Assembly (NCBI RefSeq): GCF_002251385.1
Contig: NZ_NPJJ01000008.1
Coordinates: 91,307-155,306 of the forward strand
Length of the DNA stretch: 64,000 bases
Direction: 5' to 3'
Source of the DNA: Prevotella sp. P5-108
GTDB lineage: Bacteria; Bacteroidota; Bacteroidia; Bacteroidales; Bacteroidaceae
Shown: one piece after another, positions 37,586 to 47,041 of the stretch
Position numbering within the stretch: position 1 is the stretch's first letter
Layout of the letters: each line of letters begins with the position of its first letter
Notes under the pieces: model-generated
Database searches by the model: none
What the model was told of the DNA's origin: nothing
What the model saw: only the letters and a program-made list of their open reading frames with translations
Program-made: the position numbers and the translations under genes

Positions 37586-37706
37586 GGGCTGGCGGGCAAT
37601 CCCCTATATCATCGAGGCGACTCTGCGTGAGCCTCCGCTGGCGCTATCTATAGATAAGGTAGGCGTCGCCTCAACAATGCAAATTAGAAAAAACATTTGT
37701 TTTTTC

Positions 37707-37737
37707 TTTGCATTGTCTTCGACTTGCACTACCTTTG
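37707..37737 (+). promoter_or_regulatory. Promoter of folP-cdaA
   Basis: TTTG (37707-37710), 19 bp, TACCTTTG (37730-37737): perfect consensus, 17 bp before the folP ATG. Between the ATPase stop and this promoter there is only an inverted repeat, GAGGCGAC (37615) with GTCGCCTC (37666). Confidence 0.8.
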
Positions 37738-37754
37738 TAACATATTAAGATAAC

Positions 37755-38600
37755 ATGGAATATACGCTGAATATACGTGGACGCCTTATGGACCTTTCGC
37801 ATCCGCAGGTCATGGGAATAATCAATGTGACGCCCGACAGTTTCTACGAGGGCAGCCGCAAGCAGACCGAGCGCGAGATAGCTATGCGCGCAGAGGAGAT
37901 ACTGACCCAGGGCGGCAGCATGATAGACATCGGAGCCTTCTCGACCCGTCCGGGTGCCTGTGAAGTGAGCGAAGAGGAAGAGGGACGGCGATTGCGCTGG
38001 GCTCTCGACATCGTGCGCCGCGAGGTGCCCGATGCCGTGGTCTCGGTAGACACCTACCGTCCGGCACTCGCCCGTCGGTGCATCAACGACTGGGGTGCCG
38101 ACATCATCAACGATGTGAGCGAAGGCGGTCTGACGGGCATCGTCAACACGCCGATACACGAAGCGGAAAGCATGTTTGACATAGTGGGCGAACTGAAGTG
38201 CCCCTACATTCTCATGTCGGTCAAGCCCACGCTGAGGGAGATGATGAAAGCCTTTGCCGGAGAGATACAGCAGCTGCGCGACCGCGGCGCCAAGGACATC
38301 ATACTCGACCCAGGATTTGGCTTCGGCAAGACCCTCGAGCAGAACTATGAGCTCATGGCCGGCATGGCCGAACTGCAGGCACTCCATCTGCCCGTTCTGG
38401 TGGGCATATCGCGCAAGTCGATGATATGGAAGCTCATCGGGGGCACTCCCGCCACATCTCTGCCCGGCACCACAGCCCTCCACGCACTGGCGGTGGAACA
38501 CGGCGCCTCGATACTGCGCGTCCACGATGTGGCAGAGGCAGTACAGACCGTGGCGGTGGTAGAGAAAATGAAGCAATCACTAACCAAAGAAGTTATATAA
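37755..38600 (+). CDS. folP: Dihydropteroate synthase
   Basis: The 281-residue TIM-barrel enzyme condenses 6-hydroxymethyl-dihydropterin pyrophosphate with p-aminobenzoate in folate synthesis and is the sulfonamide target. Both family signatures are visible: MGIINVTPDSFYEGS near 21-35 and DIGAFSTRPG near 60-69 with the conserved ARPG-like turn. ILDPGFGFGKTLEQNYELM and the C-terminal RVHDV are also intact. It is followed after one base by cdaA, a folP-cdaA pairing common in Bacteroidetes. Confidence 0.95.
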   Translation: MEYTLNIRGRLMDLSHPQVMGIINVTPDSFYEGSRKQTEREIAMRAEEILTQGGSMIDIGAFSTRPGACEVSEEEEGRRLRWALDIVRREVPDAVVSVDTYRPALARRCINDWGADIINDVSEGGLTGIVNTPIHEAESMFDIVGELKCPYILMSVKPTLREMMKAFAGEIQQLRDRGAKDIILDPGFGFGKTLEQNYELMAGMAELQALHLPVLVGISRKSMIWKLIGGTPATSLPGTTALHALAVEHGASILRVHDVAEAVQTVAVVEKMKQSLTKEVI

Positions 38601-38601
38601 C

Positions 38602-39375
38602 GTGTTTTTTGATTTTGGCATAAAAGACATAATCGACATCCTGCTGGTGGCGCTGTTGCTCTACAACATCTACCGGCTGATGAAGGAAAGCCGGTCGCTC
38701 AATGTGTTCATCGGCATCATGGTGTTTGTGGTGTTGTGGCTCTTCGTGACCCATGTACTCGAGATGCGTCTGCTGGGAGCCATCATGGACAAACTGGTAA
38801 GCGTGGGTGTACTGGCCCTGCTCATCCTCTTCCAGGAAGAGATACGCAAGTTTCTGTACAGTCTGGGCGCCCATCAGCGGTTCAAAAACATCTTCCGCCT
38901 GTTCTACACCGCCACCAAGAAGGAGGATGAGGACAAGGAGGCCATCATGCCCATCGTGATGGCATGCATGAACCTGTCGCGCGGCAAGGTGGGCGCACTT
39001 ATCGTCATCGAGCGCACCACCCCGCTGACCGATATCATGGAGACGGGCGATGTAATCAATGCCAACATCAACCAGCGGCTCATCGAAAACATCTTCTTCA
39101 AGAACTCGCCGCTGCACGACGGTGCCATGATTATCGCCCACCGCCGCATCCAGGCTGCGGGCTGCATCCTGCCTGTGAGCCACGACATGGACATCCCCAA
39201 GGAACTTGGTCTGCGCCATCGCGCCGCCATGGGCATCTCCCAGAGCTCTGACGCCATAGCCATCGTGGTGAGCGAAGAGACGGGCCGCATAGCCGTGGCC
39301 ATCCGCGGTACTTTCAGACTGAGACTCTCTGCCGAGGAACTCGAGAGTATCCTCGCCCAACAGCTGATAAGCTGA
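38602..39375 (+). CDS. cdaA: Diadenylate cyclase (c-di-AMP synthase), CdaA type
   Basis: The 257-residue membrane protein starts with GTG one base after the folP stop. Three N-terminal hydrophobic helices (IIDILLVALLLYNIYRLM; VFIGIMVFVVLWLFV; LVSVGVLALLILF) precede a DisA_N catalytic domain with the essential DGA motif (LHDGAMII, near 172-179) and RHR motif (LGLRHRAAMG, near 203-212). It makes c-di-AMP from two ATP, a signal for potassium and osmotic balance. The TTG/GTG start and absent spacer imply translational coupling to folP. Confidence 0.94.
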   Translation: MFFDFGIKDIIDILLVALLLYNIYRLMKESRSLNVFIGIMVFVVLWLFVTHVLEMRLLGAIMDKLVSVGVLALLILFQEEIRKFLYSLGAHQRFKNIFRLFYTATKKEDEDKEAIMPIVMACMNLSRGKVGALIVIERTTPLTDIMETGDVINANINQRLIENIFFKNSPLHDGAMIIAHRRIQAAGCILPVSHDMDIPKELGLRHRAAMGISQSSDAIAIVVSEETGRIAVAIRGTFRLRLSAEELESILAQQLIS

Positions 39376-39433
39376 GGGCAGAGACAAAGAAAAAATAGAT
39401 GCGTGCAAAGGGGTGATTATCAAAAAAAATTAC

Positions 39434-39441
39434 TACTTTTG
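39434..39441 (+). promoter_or_regulatory. -7 box of the pta-ackA promoter
   Basis: TACTTTTG followed by C, 65 bp before the pta ATG. No consensus -33 box. The leader is unusually long for this window. Confidence 0.55.
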
Positions 39442-39505
39442 CAGCGGCTTAACGTGAACCGCTAAAACCATAAGGAACTAAGTTAAGAATAGATATAGAA
39501 TTACT

Positions 39506-40549
39506 ATGGATTTATTACAACAGATTGTAGCGCGCGCCAAAGCAGACAAGCAGCGCATCGTGCTTCCTGAAGCTGAAGAGGAACGCACTCTTAAGGCAGC
39601 CGACAAGGTATTGGCTGACGACATCGCAGACATCATTCTCATCGGCAACCCTGCCAACATCCACAAGCTCGCCAAAGAGTGGGGCTTGGAGAATATCGAC
39701 AAGGCTACGATTGTGAATCCATCTGACAATCCCAAGAGCGAGGAATACGCCGCTCTGCTCGCCGAACTCCGCAAGAGCAAAGGCATGACTATCGAGCAGG
39801 CTCGCGAACTGGTGAAGAACAACCTGTACCTCGGTTGTATGATCATCAAGACCAACGGCGCCGACGGTCAGATTTCCGGCGCACTGAGTACCACTGGCGA
39901 CACACTGCGTCCAGCTCTGCAGATAATCAAGTGCGCTCCCGGCATCTCATGCGTGAGTGGCGCTATGCTGCTCATCACTGACCAGAAGCAGTATGGCAAG
40001 GACGGCGTAGTAGTCATGGGCGACGTGGCTGTAACCCCCAACCCCACTGCCGACCAGCTGGCCCAGATAGCCTACACCACAGCCCAGACCGCCCACAGCG
40101 TGGCTGGCATCGAAGAGCCCCGCGTGGCTATGCTGAGCTTCTCGACCAAGGGCAGCGCCAAGGATGCCAAGGACAAGGCTACCGGCAAGAGCGTCTACAT
40201 CATAGACAAGGTGATTGAGGCCACACAGATAGCCCACGACAAATATCCTGAACTCAAGGTAGACGGCGAGCTGCAGGCCGACGCCGCCCTCGTGCCCGCT
40301 GTGGCAGAGAAGAAGGCCAAGGATTCTGACATCGCCGGCAAGGCCAACGTGCTGGTAGTGCCCAACCTCGAGGTAGGCAACATCGGCTACAAGCTGGTAC
40401 AGCGTCTGGGCGGAGCCATCGCCATCGGCCCCATCCTCCAGGGTATCGCACGCCCCGTCAATGACCTCAGCCGCGGCTGCTCGGTCGACGACATCTACTA
40501 CATGGTCGCCATCACCGCCTGCCAGGCACAGGACGCCAAGAAAGCATAA
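39506..40549 (+). CDS. pta: Phosphate acetyltransferase
   Basis: The 347-residue single-domain enzyme converts acetyl-CoA and phosphate to acetyl phosphate and CoA. It lacks the long N-terminal regulatory part of the enterobacterial enzyme, as usual in Bacteroidetes. Characteristic segments are RIVLPEAEEERTLKAAD, GLGCMI-like YLGCMIIKTNGADGQISGA, PTADQLAQIA and VLVVPNLEVGNIGYKLVQRLGG. The start is fixed by ATGGATTTATTACAACAG at the beginning of an uninterrupted domain. Acetate kinase follows 22 bp later, forming the standard acetate-ATP module. Confidence 0.95.
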   Translation: MDLLQQIVARAKADKQRIVLPEAEEERTLKAADKVLADDIADIILIGNPANIHKLAKEWGLENIDKATIVNPSDNPKSEEYAALLAELRKSKGMTIEQARELVKNNLYLGCMIIKTNGADGQISGALSTTGDTLRPALQIIKCAPGISCVSGAMLLITDQKQYGKDGVVVMGDVAVTPNPTADQLAQIAYTTAQTAHSVAGIEEPRVAMLSFSTKGSAKDAKDKATGKSVYIIDKVIEATQIAHDKYPELKVDGELQADAALVPAVAEKKAKDSDIAGKANVLVVPNLEVGNIGYKLVQRLGGAIAIGPILQGIARPVNDLSRGCSVDDIYYMVAITACQAQDAKKA

Positions 40550-40571
40550 CCGTTAAAACAAGAAACAGACA

Positions 40572-41774
40572 ATGATAGTATTAGTATTGAACTGTGGCAG
40601 CAGCTCCATCAAGTACAAGCTGTACAATATGGACGACGAGAGCGTGCTGGCACAGGGTGGCGCCGAGCGTATAGGCTTGGACAACGCCTTCGTGAAAGTG
40701 ACACTCAAAGACGGCAGCAAGGAAAAGGTAATGCACGACATGCCCGACCACAAGGAAGGCGTGAAGTTTGTATTCAGCCTGCTGCTCGACCCCAAGTATG
40801 GTGCGCTGAAGAGCCTCGACCAGATTGACGCTGTAGGTCACCGCATCGTGCAGGGTGGCGACCTCTTTGAGAAGAGCTGCATCGTAACCAAGGAAGTAGA
40901 GGACGGTATCGAGAGCCTCTGCGACCTGGCTCCCGTTCACAATGCAGGCCATCTGCGTGGCATCCGTGCCGTCGACGCACTCATGCCCCATACTCCCCAG
41001 GTGACTGTCTTCGACAACGCCTTCCATTCGACTATGCCCGCCTACGCTTATCTCTACGCCGTGCCCTACGAGCTGTACGAGAAGTACCACGTGCGCCGCT
41101 ATGGCTTCCACGGAACCAGCCATCGCTATGTCTCTCAGCGCGTGTGCGAATACCTGGGTGTGGATATCAAGAAGCAGCGTATCATCACCTGCCACATCGG
41201 CAACGGCGCCTCGATTGCAGCCGTTCAGTATGGCAAGGTAATCGACACCTCTATGGGTCTGACCCCATTGGCTGGTGTGATGATGGGTTCGCGCTCGGGC
41301 GACATCGACCCCTCTGCCGTAACCTATCTCATGGAGAAGCTGGGCAAGACTCCCCAGGAGATGGCAGAGTTCCTGAACAAGGAGAGTGGCGTGGCCGGCA
41401 TCACCGGACTCAGCTCTGACATGCGCGAGGTAGAGGCTGCCGACAAGGCTGGCGACGAGCGTGCCCACCTGGCCCTCCAGATGTACAACTATCGCATCAA
41501 GAAGTACATCGGTGCCTACGCTGCTGCCATGAATGGCGTCGACATCATCGTGTGGACCGCCGGCGTCGGCGAGAACCAGGAAGGTGTGCGCTGGGACTCT
41601 TGCTCTGGCCTGGAGTACCTTGGCGTCAAGATGGACAAGGAGCGCAACCACTGCCGCGGCGTCGAGCAGGTTCTCTCTGCCGACGACTCCAAGGTCAAGG
41701 TGGTTATGATTCCTACCGACGAGGAAATCGTTATAGCACGCGACACCGTAGAGCTGGTATCTAAGGGCAAGTAA
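40572..41774 (+). CDS. ackA: Acetate kinase
   Basis: The 400-residue ASKHA-fold kinase transfers phosphate from acetyl phosphate to ADP, yielding acetate and ATP in fermentation. Signatures: VLVLNCGSSSIKYKLY at the N-terminus, YGFHGTSHRYVSQR, the active-site HIGNGASIAAVQ, GLTPLAGVMMGSRSGDIDP, and VWTAGVGENQ with the catalytic Asn/Glu region. Full length. It is the last gene of the pta-ackA operon and is closed by a strong terminator. Confidence 0.97.
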   Translation: MIVLVLNCGSSSIKYKLYNMDDESVLAQGGAERIGLDNAFVKVTLKDGSKEKVMHDMPDHKEGVKFVFSLLLDPKYGALKSLDQIDAVGHRIVQGGDLFEKSCIVTKEVEDGIESLCDLAPVHNAGHLRGIRAVDALMPHTPQVTVFDNAFHSTMPAYAYLYAVPYELYEKYHVRRYGFHGTSHRYVSQRVCEYLGVDIKKQRIITCHIGNGASIAAVQYGKVIDTSMGLTPLAGVMMGSRSGDIDPSAVTYLMEKLGKTPQEMAEFLNKESGVAGITGLSSDMREVEAADKAGDERAHLALQMYNYRIKKYIGAYAAAMNGVDIIVWTAGVGENQEGVRWDSCSGLEYLGVKMDKERNHCRGVEQVLSADDSKVKVVMIPTDEEIVIARDTVELVSKGK

Positions 41775-41826
41775 AAAAGACTCGCAAGCAACACATGGCA
41801 CCATCATGGTGCTGCATACACCAAAA

Positions 41827-41880
41827 GGAGAGCCATCCGTTCAACCTATAGGCTGAGGCGGATGGCTCTCCTCGTTTTAT
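41827..41880. terminator. Terminator between ackA and the convergent secreted-protein gene
   Basis: GGAGAGCCATCCG (41827-41839) pairs perfectly with CGGATGGCTCTCC (41859-41871), then TCGTTTTAT. The reverse strand also ends in TTTTGG. Confidence 0.85.
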
Positions 41881-41896
41881 CCAAATTATCTGCCAA

Positions 41897-42610
41897 TTAC
41901 TCGGTTAACAGATAGAATGACCGCTGCGCCAGTTCGGTATGATTATATCCCTTGGCATCTTCATACTTGAGCAAGCCACATATACTAAATGCGGACACAA
42001 GCGACTGCATATCATAGACTCCTTCATATACTATTGGGTAACTTGGACGGTTCTCTGATTTGAAATTCATATTATCAATCTCCACCTTTAGTCCAGATAC
42101 ACTATAAGGAATCAACCTGAAATTCGAGAAAACAATATTGCCATTCTTGTTTTTATTTACCCGAACCTCGACCATCACATGGGCATCATAACCATCTATT
42201 TCCGAATAGACGATATACTTCATCTGCTTAGATCCATCGGCATTGGGCGACACCATAAAGGGCTTTAGAAACGCAGTCTCAGGATAAGAATCGTAATAGT
42301 TGGGGGCGTCCTTCAGTTGCTTTATCTGCTTCAAGTTCTCTTCAGATAGCAATCTCTTTATGCCGCTTACATAGGTGCTGATGCGTTCCTTTGTAAGATT
42401 GCGTTGCTTGAAGTAGTCATAATTCACCCAATAATACTTAGACAGCATAGCCAACGAGTCATACTGTGCATCGGTCACCTTGTTCTTAATCCATGCGGGC
42501 GGCAATTCTCCACGCTTAGTATGTGGCATATAACCAGGGACATGATTCTGCCCATAAGCCCAGCATAGTGCCATCAGCAACATGCTTATCAAAATCGTAA
42601 TTCTTTTCAT
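41897..42610 (-). CDS. Secreted protein of unknown function
   Basis: Starting at MKRITILISMLLMALCW gives 237 residues with a signal peptide ending near WAYGQ; four earlier codons are ignored. I recognise no family. The mature protein is rich in Tyr and Asn, with a helical first half (YDSLAMLSKYYWVNYDYFK) and a beta-rich second half (AHVMVEVRVNKNKNGNIVF). Base composition is more AT-rich than the flanking efflux and ackA genes. It is probably transcribed with the 59-residue lipoprotein gene 87 bp upstream, and an IS66 remnant lies beyond, suggesting an acquired island (inference). Confidence 0.7.
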   Translation of the reverse strand: MKRITILISMLLMALCWAYGQNHVPGYMPHTKRGELPPAWIKNKVTDAQYDSLAMLSKYYWVNYDYFKQRNLTKERISTYVSGIKRLLSEENLKQIKQLKDAPNYYDSYPETAFLKPFMVSPNADGSKQMKYIVYSEIDGYDAHVMVEVRVNKNKNGNIVFSNFRLIPYSVSGLKVEIDNMNFKSENRPSYPIVYEGVYDMQSLVSAFSICGLLKYEDAKGYNHTELAQRSFYLLTE

Positions 42611-42697
42611 AATTATCAGCATTGAGGTTTGTTTTTTATAAATTGTTCGTATAAATCACAAGTCGAATAATCACTAACAGGGTATTTCCAATAATTA

Positions 42698-42877
42698 TTA
42701 TACTTCGGGGAGTTTGCCCAATTCGGTATAATCGAGCGATACGTTCTCCTCTACATAGGTGGTGACAGACGAGGCCTTGGCAGTTGTTAGCATATCGTTA
42801 GCGTTCTCGCTACAGGAAAACAAAAGCATCACATTAATAAAAAAGAATGGAATGCTGTAAAGAATAAACTTTTTCAT
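42698..42877 (-). CDS. Small lipoprotein, 59 residues
   Basis: Read directly from the minus strand: ATG at 42877 and TAA at 42700-42698. The protein begins MKKFILYSIPFFFINVMLL and carries a lipobox LFSC with Cys22, followed by about 37 mature residues (SENANDMLTTAKASS and so on, ending YTELGKLPEV). A full consensus promoter lies 60 bp upstream. Size and the signal type fit a small outer-membrane or periplasmic lipoprotein; no family recognised. It probably forms an operon with the secreted protein gene downstream. Confidence 0.65.
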   Translation of the reverse strand: MKKFILYSIPFFFINVMLLFSCSENANDMLTTAKASSVTTYVEENVSLDYTELGKLPEV

Positions 42878-42936
42878 GCTTTTCTTTTTTAGGGGTTTGA
42901 CAATGGTGATGTTATCAATGAGCTTATGATATGTCG

Positions 42937-42969
42937 CAAATTTAATGGATTTTTCTGATAATGAGCAAA
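42937..42969 (-). promoter_or_regulatory. Promoter of the small lipoprotein operon
   Basis: TTTG (42969-42966), 21 bp, TAAATTTG (42944-42937) and C on the minus strand. Confidence 0.7.
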
Positions 42970-43016
42970 TATTTTGTGTTAAAAAATCAACATATTATCA
43001 ATAATCACATAATCGT

Positions 43017-43466
43017 TTGAAAATAAGCGAGCTGATTAACAAAAACATAACTAATAAAATTTGGTCAGACAAGATAGTCGACTTGTTCCGTAAAGCCATA
43101 CATGAAAGGAACTCGAACCCTTCCGCAATAATCCCCAAGGCATCGTGGACAGAACGTTTGGACTATCTGCTTAAAATAAATATCGGCAACCTCGGCAAAA
43201 AGTTTGAGACATTCAAAAAGGGATTGATAAAGTGCCGTGACCACATCTTCAACTTTCTTGAAGACCCACTAATACCATCAGGGAATAACGGAAGTGAACA
43301 CGGAATACGCAAGTTGAAAATCAAACTGAAAAACTCCTGTACATTCCGCATCGGTTTAGGAGCAGACGCTTTTCTCGAATTACATTCAATTATCGAAACA
43401 GCAAAGAAACACGACAAAACACCATTCAAGCCTTATTCGGGGCTTGAAGACTTGCCATGGTCCTAA
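43017..43466 (+). pseudogene. IS66-type transposase remnant (C-terminal fragment)
   Basis: About 149 residues remain, beginning at an arbitrary TTG. The fragment contains the end of the IS66 DDE domain: a Glu-rich FLEDPLIPSGNNGSEHGIR stretch that holds the last catalytic region, then FRIGLGADAFLELHSIIETA and AKKHDKTPF. An intact IS66 transposase is about 450-530 residues, so the N-terminal two thirds are gone. No inverted repeats or TnpB partner are visible. The low-GC content and position next to the small lipoprotein operon suggest that a mobile element brought or scarred this region. Confidence 0.75.
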
Positions 43467-43600
43467 CGCTGGATAGTTACTCTCGGGCACAGTAATCACA
43501 AAAGTTGTTAATAATCATGTCTGACAATAATCTTTTGTCCATCAAAAACATCATTATACTGACAAAACCATCCAAAATAAAGGTAAAAAGAAACAACAAG

Positions 43601-44940
43601 ATGATTATGAACAGGAACTTCAAACTATTCATGGTGGCGTTGCTCCTTGTGACGGCGCCTGCGGTGACCCACGCTAAAGAGTGGACGCTCAAGGACTGCA
43701 TCGACTATGCCCTTGCCAACAACATCGCGCTTCAGAAGACGCGGCTCGCCAAGGCCAGCGCCAACGAGGACTATCTCCAGTCCAAAGCCGCGCTGCTCCC
43801 CTCGCTCAGCGCCAGTACCAGCCACAACGTCAACTACACACCCTGGATGGCCAGCGGTATCAGCGGCGACGGTTTCTCCAGAGCCAGCGTCGACAAGGTC
43901 TACTACAACGGCACTTACTCGGTCTCGGGCAACTACACCCTCTGGAACGGCAACAAAAATCATAATCAAGTCAAGCTCAACAAGCTCGCTACAGAGGCAG
44001 CCCAACTCGACTCAGCCACGCAGGCACTGAAGTTGCAGGAACAGATAGCCCAACTCTATGTGCAGATACTCTATTCTACCGAAGCCGTCAGGGTAAACGA
44101 GGAGAGCTGTGCCTCGAGCAGACAGAACGAAGAGCGCGGCAAGGAGATGGTGAGCATCGGCAAGATGAGCCAAGCCGACCTCGCCCAGCTCACTGCCCAG
44201 CGCGCGCAGGACGAGTACAACGTGGTGCAGGCGCAGAGCAACGTGAAGAACTTCAAGCGCCAGCTCAAGGAACTCCTGCAGATTACCAGCGACGAGGAAT
44301 TCGACATCGCCACCCCCACCACTACCGACGACATGGCGCTCGACGCCATCCCTGCGCTCAACGGCGTCTACGCCGCCGCTCTCGACAACCGCCCCGAGTT
44401 TAAGACATACCAGAACCAGCTGGCACAAAACGAGCTGAGCATCAAGATTGCAAGGCTGGCAAGCTGCCCACCATCAGCGCCAACGCAGGCATCTCAACCA
44501 ACAACACATCGATGAACGACAACGCCCTGGCCCGCCAGCTGAAGACCAACTTCAACATGGGCGCCGGCATAGGCATCAGCATCCCACTCTTCGAGAACCG
44601 CACCACCAAGACACAGGTCAACAAGGCGATTATACAGCGCGAGAGCATCCAGCTTGACCTCAAAAACGAGCAGACTTCACTCTATTCGACCATCGAGAAC
44701 TACTGGTTACAGGCGTCAACCAACCAGAGCCAATACAAGGCAGCCAAAGCCAGCAGCGAGAGCGCCCAGACCAGCTACAACCTGTTGAGCGAGCAGTTCA
44801 GGCTGGGCCTCAAGAACATCGTCGAGCTGCGCACCGGCAAAGACAATCTGCTCATGGCCAAGCAGAACGAGCTCCAGGCCAAATATCTCACCATCCTCAA
44901 CGTCAATATGCTCAAGTTCTACAGAGACGGACGCCTTTAG
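43601..44940 (+). pseudogene. TolC family outer-membrane efflux protein with -1 frameshift
   Basis: The first frame (start at 43601 or 43607, signal peptide FMVALLLVTAPAVTHA) encodes the TolC N-terminal half (EWTLKDCIDYALANNIALQK, then long helices) up to ELSIKIA near 44452, then runs into missense and stops at 44515. The next frame continues with KAGKLPTISANAGISTNN, SIPLFENRTTKTQV and a full C-terminal half to 44940. Restoring one A in the GCAAGG at 44451-44455 gives a continuous 447-codon gene. The cause may be a true mutation, a homopolymer sequencing error or recoding. It heads an operon with a MacAB-type transporter. Confidence 0.85.
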
Positions 44941-45001
44941 AGCCGTCTTGCCAACGCTTATTGACATCACAACGCACAACAAAAAATAGACATACACGAT
45001 T

Positions 45002-46180
45002 ATGAAGAAACTGAGAATCAGCAAAATCTGGATTGCCGTCATCGTGGTGGCAGTCATCAGCATTGCTGCCTGGGCACTCTCCGGCGGCAAAGAGAAGGAG
45101 GAAATCAACTTCAAGCAAGACCAAGTGGCGCTGAAGACGCTGCAGAACAGCGTGACCGCCACGGGCACCATCGAGGCCGTAACCTCTGTCACCGTGGGTA
45201 CGCAGGTGAGCGGCATCGTCAGCAAGCTCTATGTAGACTACAATACCCAGGTCAAGAAGGGACAGGTGATTGCCGAGCTCGACAAGACCAATCTCATGAG
45301 CGAACTCAACATCGCCAAAGCCAACCTCGCCAGTGCCCAGAGCACCCTCAAGTACCAGACCGCCAACATGGAACGCTACCAGACGCTCTTCAAGAAGGGA
45401 CTGGTGAGCGCCGATGAGTACGAGAACGCAATGCTCACCTACCGTCAGGCCAAGGAGCAGACAGCCTCGTCGAGAGAGAGCGTACAGAGAGCGCAGACCA
45501 ATCTGGGTTACGCCACCATCACCTCGCCCATCGACGGCACCGTGATTTCCAAGAGCGTGGAGGAAGGCCAGACCGTGGCTGCCAGCTTCAACACCCCCGA
45601 GCTCTTCACCATCGCCAAGGACCTTACCAATATGCAGGTGGTAGCCAATGTCGATGAGGCCGACATAGGCGGCGTCAAGGAGGGCGACCGCGTCACCTTC
45701 ACCGTCGACGCCTACCCCGACGATACCTTCGAGGGCGAGGTCAAGCAGGTGAGACTCGAGCCTACCACCACCAACAATGTGGTGACCTACGAGGTGGTCA
45801 TCTCTGCCCCCAACGCCGACCTCAAGCTCAAGCCCGGACTCACCGCCAACGTCACCATCTTCACCCAGGAGCGCGCCGGAGTTCTCGCTGTGCCCAACAA
45901 GGCTCTCCGCTTCACTCCCACCAAGGAGACCGTGGGCAAGGACATGAAGATTGTCGACTGCAAGGGCAAGAACAAGGTATGGACGCTCAGCGACAAGGTG
46001 CTCACCGCCCACCCCGTCACCATCGGCCAGACCGACGGCATGAACACCGAAATCACCAAGGGTCTGAAGCAGGGCGACAGGATTGTGACCGAGATTGTGG
46101 TCAACACCCCCGATGCCGACGAGGCTCCGCAGCAGAGCCAGGGACTCATCTCAGGCCCCGGCCCAAGAAAGAAGAAGTAA
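45002..46180 (+). CDS. Periplasmic adaptor (membrane-fusion) protein of a MacAB-like efflux system
   Basis: The 392-residue protein has one N-terminal membrane helix (WIAVIVVAVISIAAWAL), then the HlyD/MacA fold: a lipoyl half (GTQVSGIVSKLYVDYNTQVK), a coiled-coil hairpin (about 95-160), the second lipoyl half (ATITSPIDGTVISKSVEEG), a beta-barrel and a membrane-proximal domain. Adaptors bridge an inner-membrane ABC permease to a TolC channel. The order TolC, adaptor, ATPase, permease matches a tripartite export system for macrolides, peptides or lipids; substrate unknown. Confidence 0.92.
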   Translation: MKKLRISKIWIAVIVVAVISIAAWALSGGKEKEEINFKQDQVALKTLQNSVTATGTIEAVTSVTVGTQVSGIVSKLYVDYNTQVKKGQVIAELDKTNLMSELNIAKANLASAQSTLKYQTANMERYQTLFKKGLVSADEYENAMLTYRQAKEQTASSRESVQRAQTNLGYATITSPIDGTVISKSVEEGQTVAASFNTPELFTIAKDLTNMQVVANVDEADIGGVKEGDRVTFTVDAYPDDTFEGEVKQVRLEPTTTNNVVTYEVVISAPNADLKLKPGLTANVTIFTQERAGVLAVPNKALRFTPTKETVGKDMKIVDCKGKNKVWTLSDKVLTAHPVTIGQTDGMNTEITKGLKQGDRIVTEIVVNTPDADEAPQQSQGLISGPGPRKKK

Positions 46181-46217
46181 GCCAAGGACAGGATAACCAT
46201 ATACAGAAAGGACTATT

Positions 46218-46988
46218 ATGGCTGATACAACCAACAACGACAACCGCCGAGTCGTGATAGAGCTCGACCACGTGCGCCGCGACTTCCAGGTGGGCGACGA
46301 GACCGTGCACGCCCTCAAGGGAGTGAGCTTCAAGATATACGAGGGCGAATTTGTCACCATCATGGGCAAGTCGGGCTCGGGCAAGTCCACCCTGCTCAAC
46401 CAGCTTGGCTGCCTCGACACGCCGTCGAGCGGCGAATACTACCTCGACGGTGTGAGCGTGCGCACCATGAGCCGCAACGACCGCGCCATTCTGCGCAACC
46501 GCAAGATAGGGTTCATCTTCCAGAACTACAACCTGCTCCCCAAGACCACCAGCGTGGAGAATGTCGAGCTGCCGCTCATGTACAACCCCGCCGTGGGTGC
46601 CGACGAGCGCAAGGAGCGTGCCATCGCCGCACTCGAGGCCGTAGGACTGGGCGAGCGGCTCTACCACAAGAGCAACCAGATGTCGGGCGGACAGATGCAG
46701 CGCGTAGCCATAGCCCGCGCGCTGGTCAACAACCCCGCCGTAATCCTCGCCGACGAAGCCACGGGCAACCTCGACACGCGCACCAGCTTCGAGATACTCG
46801 TGCTCTTCCAGAAGCTCTACGCCGAGGGGCGAACCATCATCTTCGTGACCCACAACCCCGACATCGCCCGCTACTCGAGCCGCAACATCGAGCTGCGCGA
46901 CGGCCACATCATCAGCGACACCCCCAACGAGCACATACTCTCTGCCGCCGAGGGGCTGGCTGCGCTGCCTGTGTCCACCGACGAGTAG
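46218..46988 (+). CDS. ABC transporter ATP-binding protein, MacB/LolD type
   Basis: The 256-residue protein has Walker [10 protein letters not shown] (50-58), Q-loop [10 protein letters not shown], signature [15 protein letters not shown], Walker [13 protein letters not shown], and switch His in FVTHNP. The short N-terminal extension and the GEFVTIMG pattern are typical of the MacB/LolD/FtsE branch. It powers the following FtsX-like permease. It lies 37 bp after the adaptor and 53 bp before the permease in one operon. Confidence 0.93.
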   Translation: MADTTNNDNRRVVIELDHVRRDFQVGDETVHALKGVSFKIYEGEFVTIMGKSGSGKSTLLNQLGCLDTPSSGEYYLDGVSVRTMSRNDRAILRNRKIGFIFQNYNLLPKTTSVENVELPLMYNPAVGADERKERAIAALEAVGLGERLYHKSNQMSGGQMQRVAIARALVNNPAVILADEATGNLDTRTSFEILVLFQKLYAEGRTIIFVTHNPDIARYSSRNIELRDGHIISDTPNEHILSAAEGLAALPVSTDE

Positions 46989-47041
46989 CCCCCAGGTGAC
47001 ACTCACCCACAACAAGACCATCACAAACCAAACAGAAGGAT

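Noticed and set aside
37615..37673. Terminator for the ATPase gene
   Set aside because: The GAGGCGAC/GTCGCCTC arms enclose 43 bp and no T-run follows, so I list it only as an inverted repeat.
44912..46012. Minus-strand ORF opposite the periplasmic adaptor gene
   Set aside because: Antisense of a convincing membrane-fusion protein.
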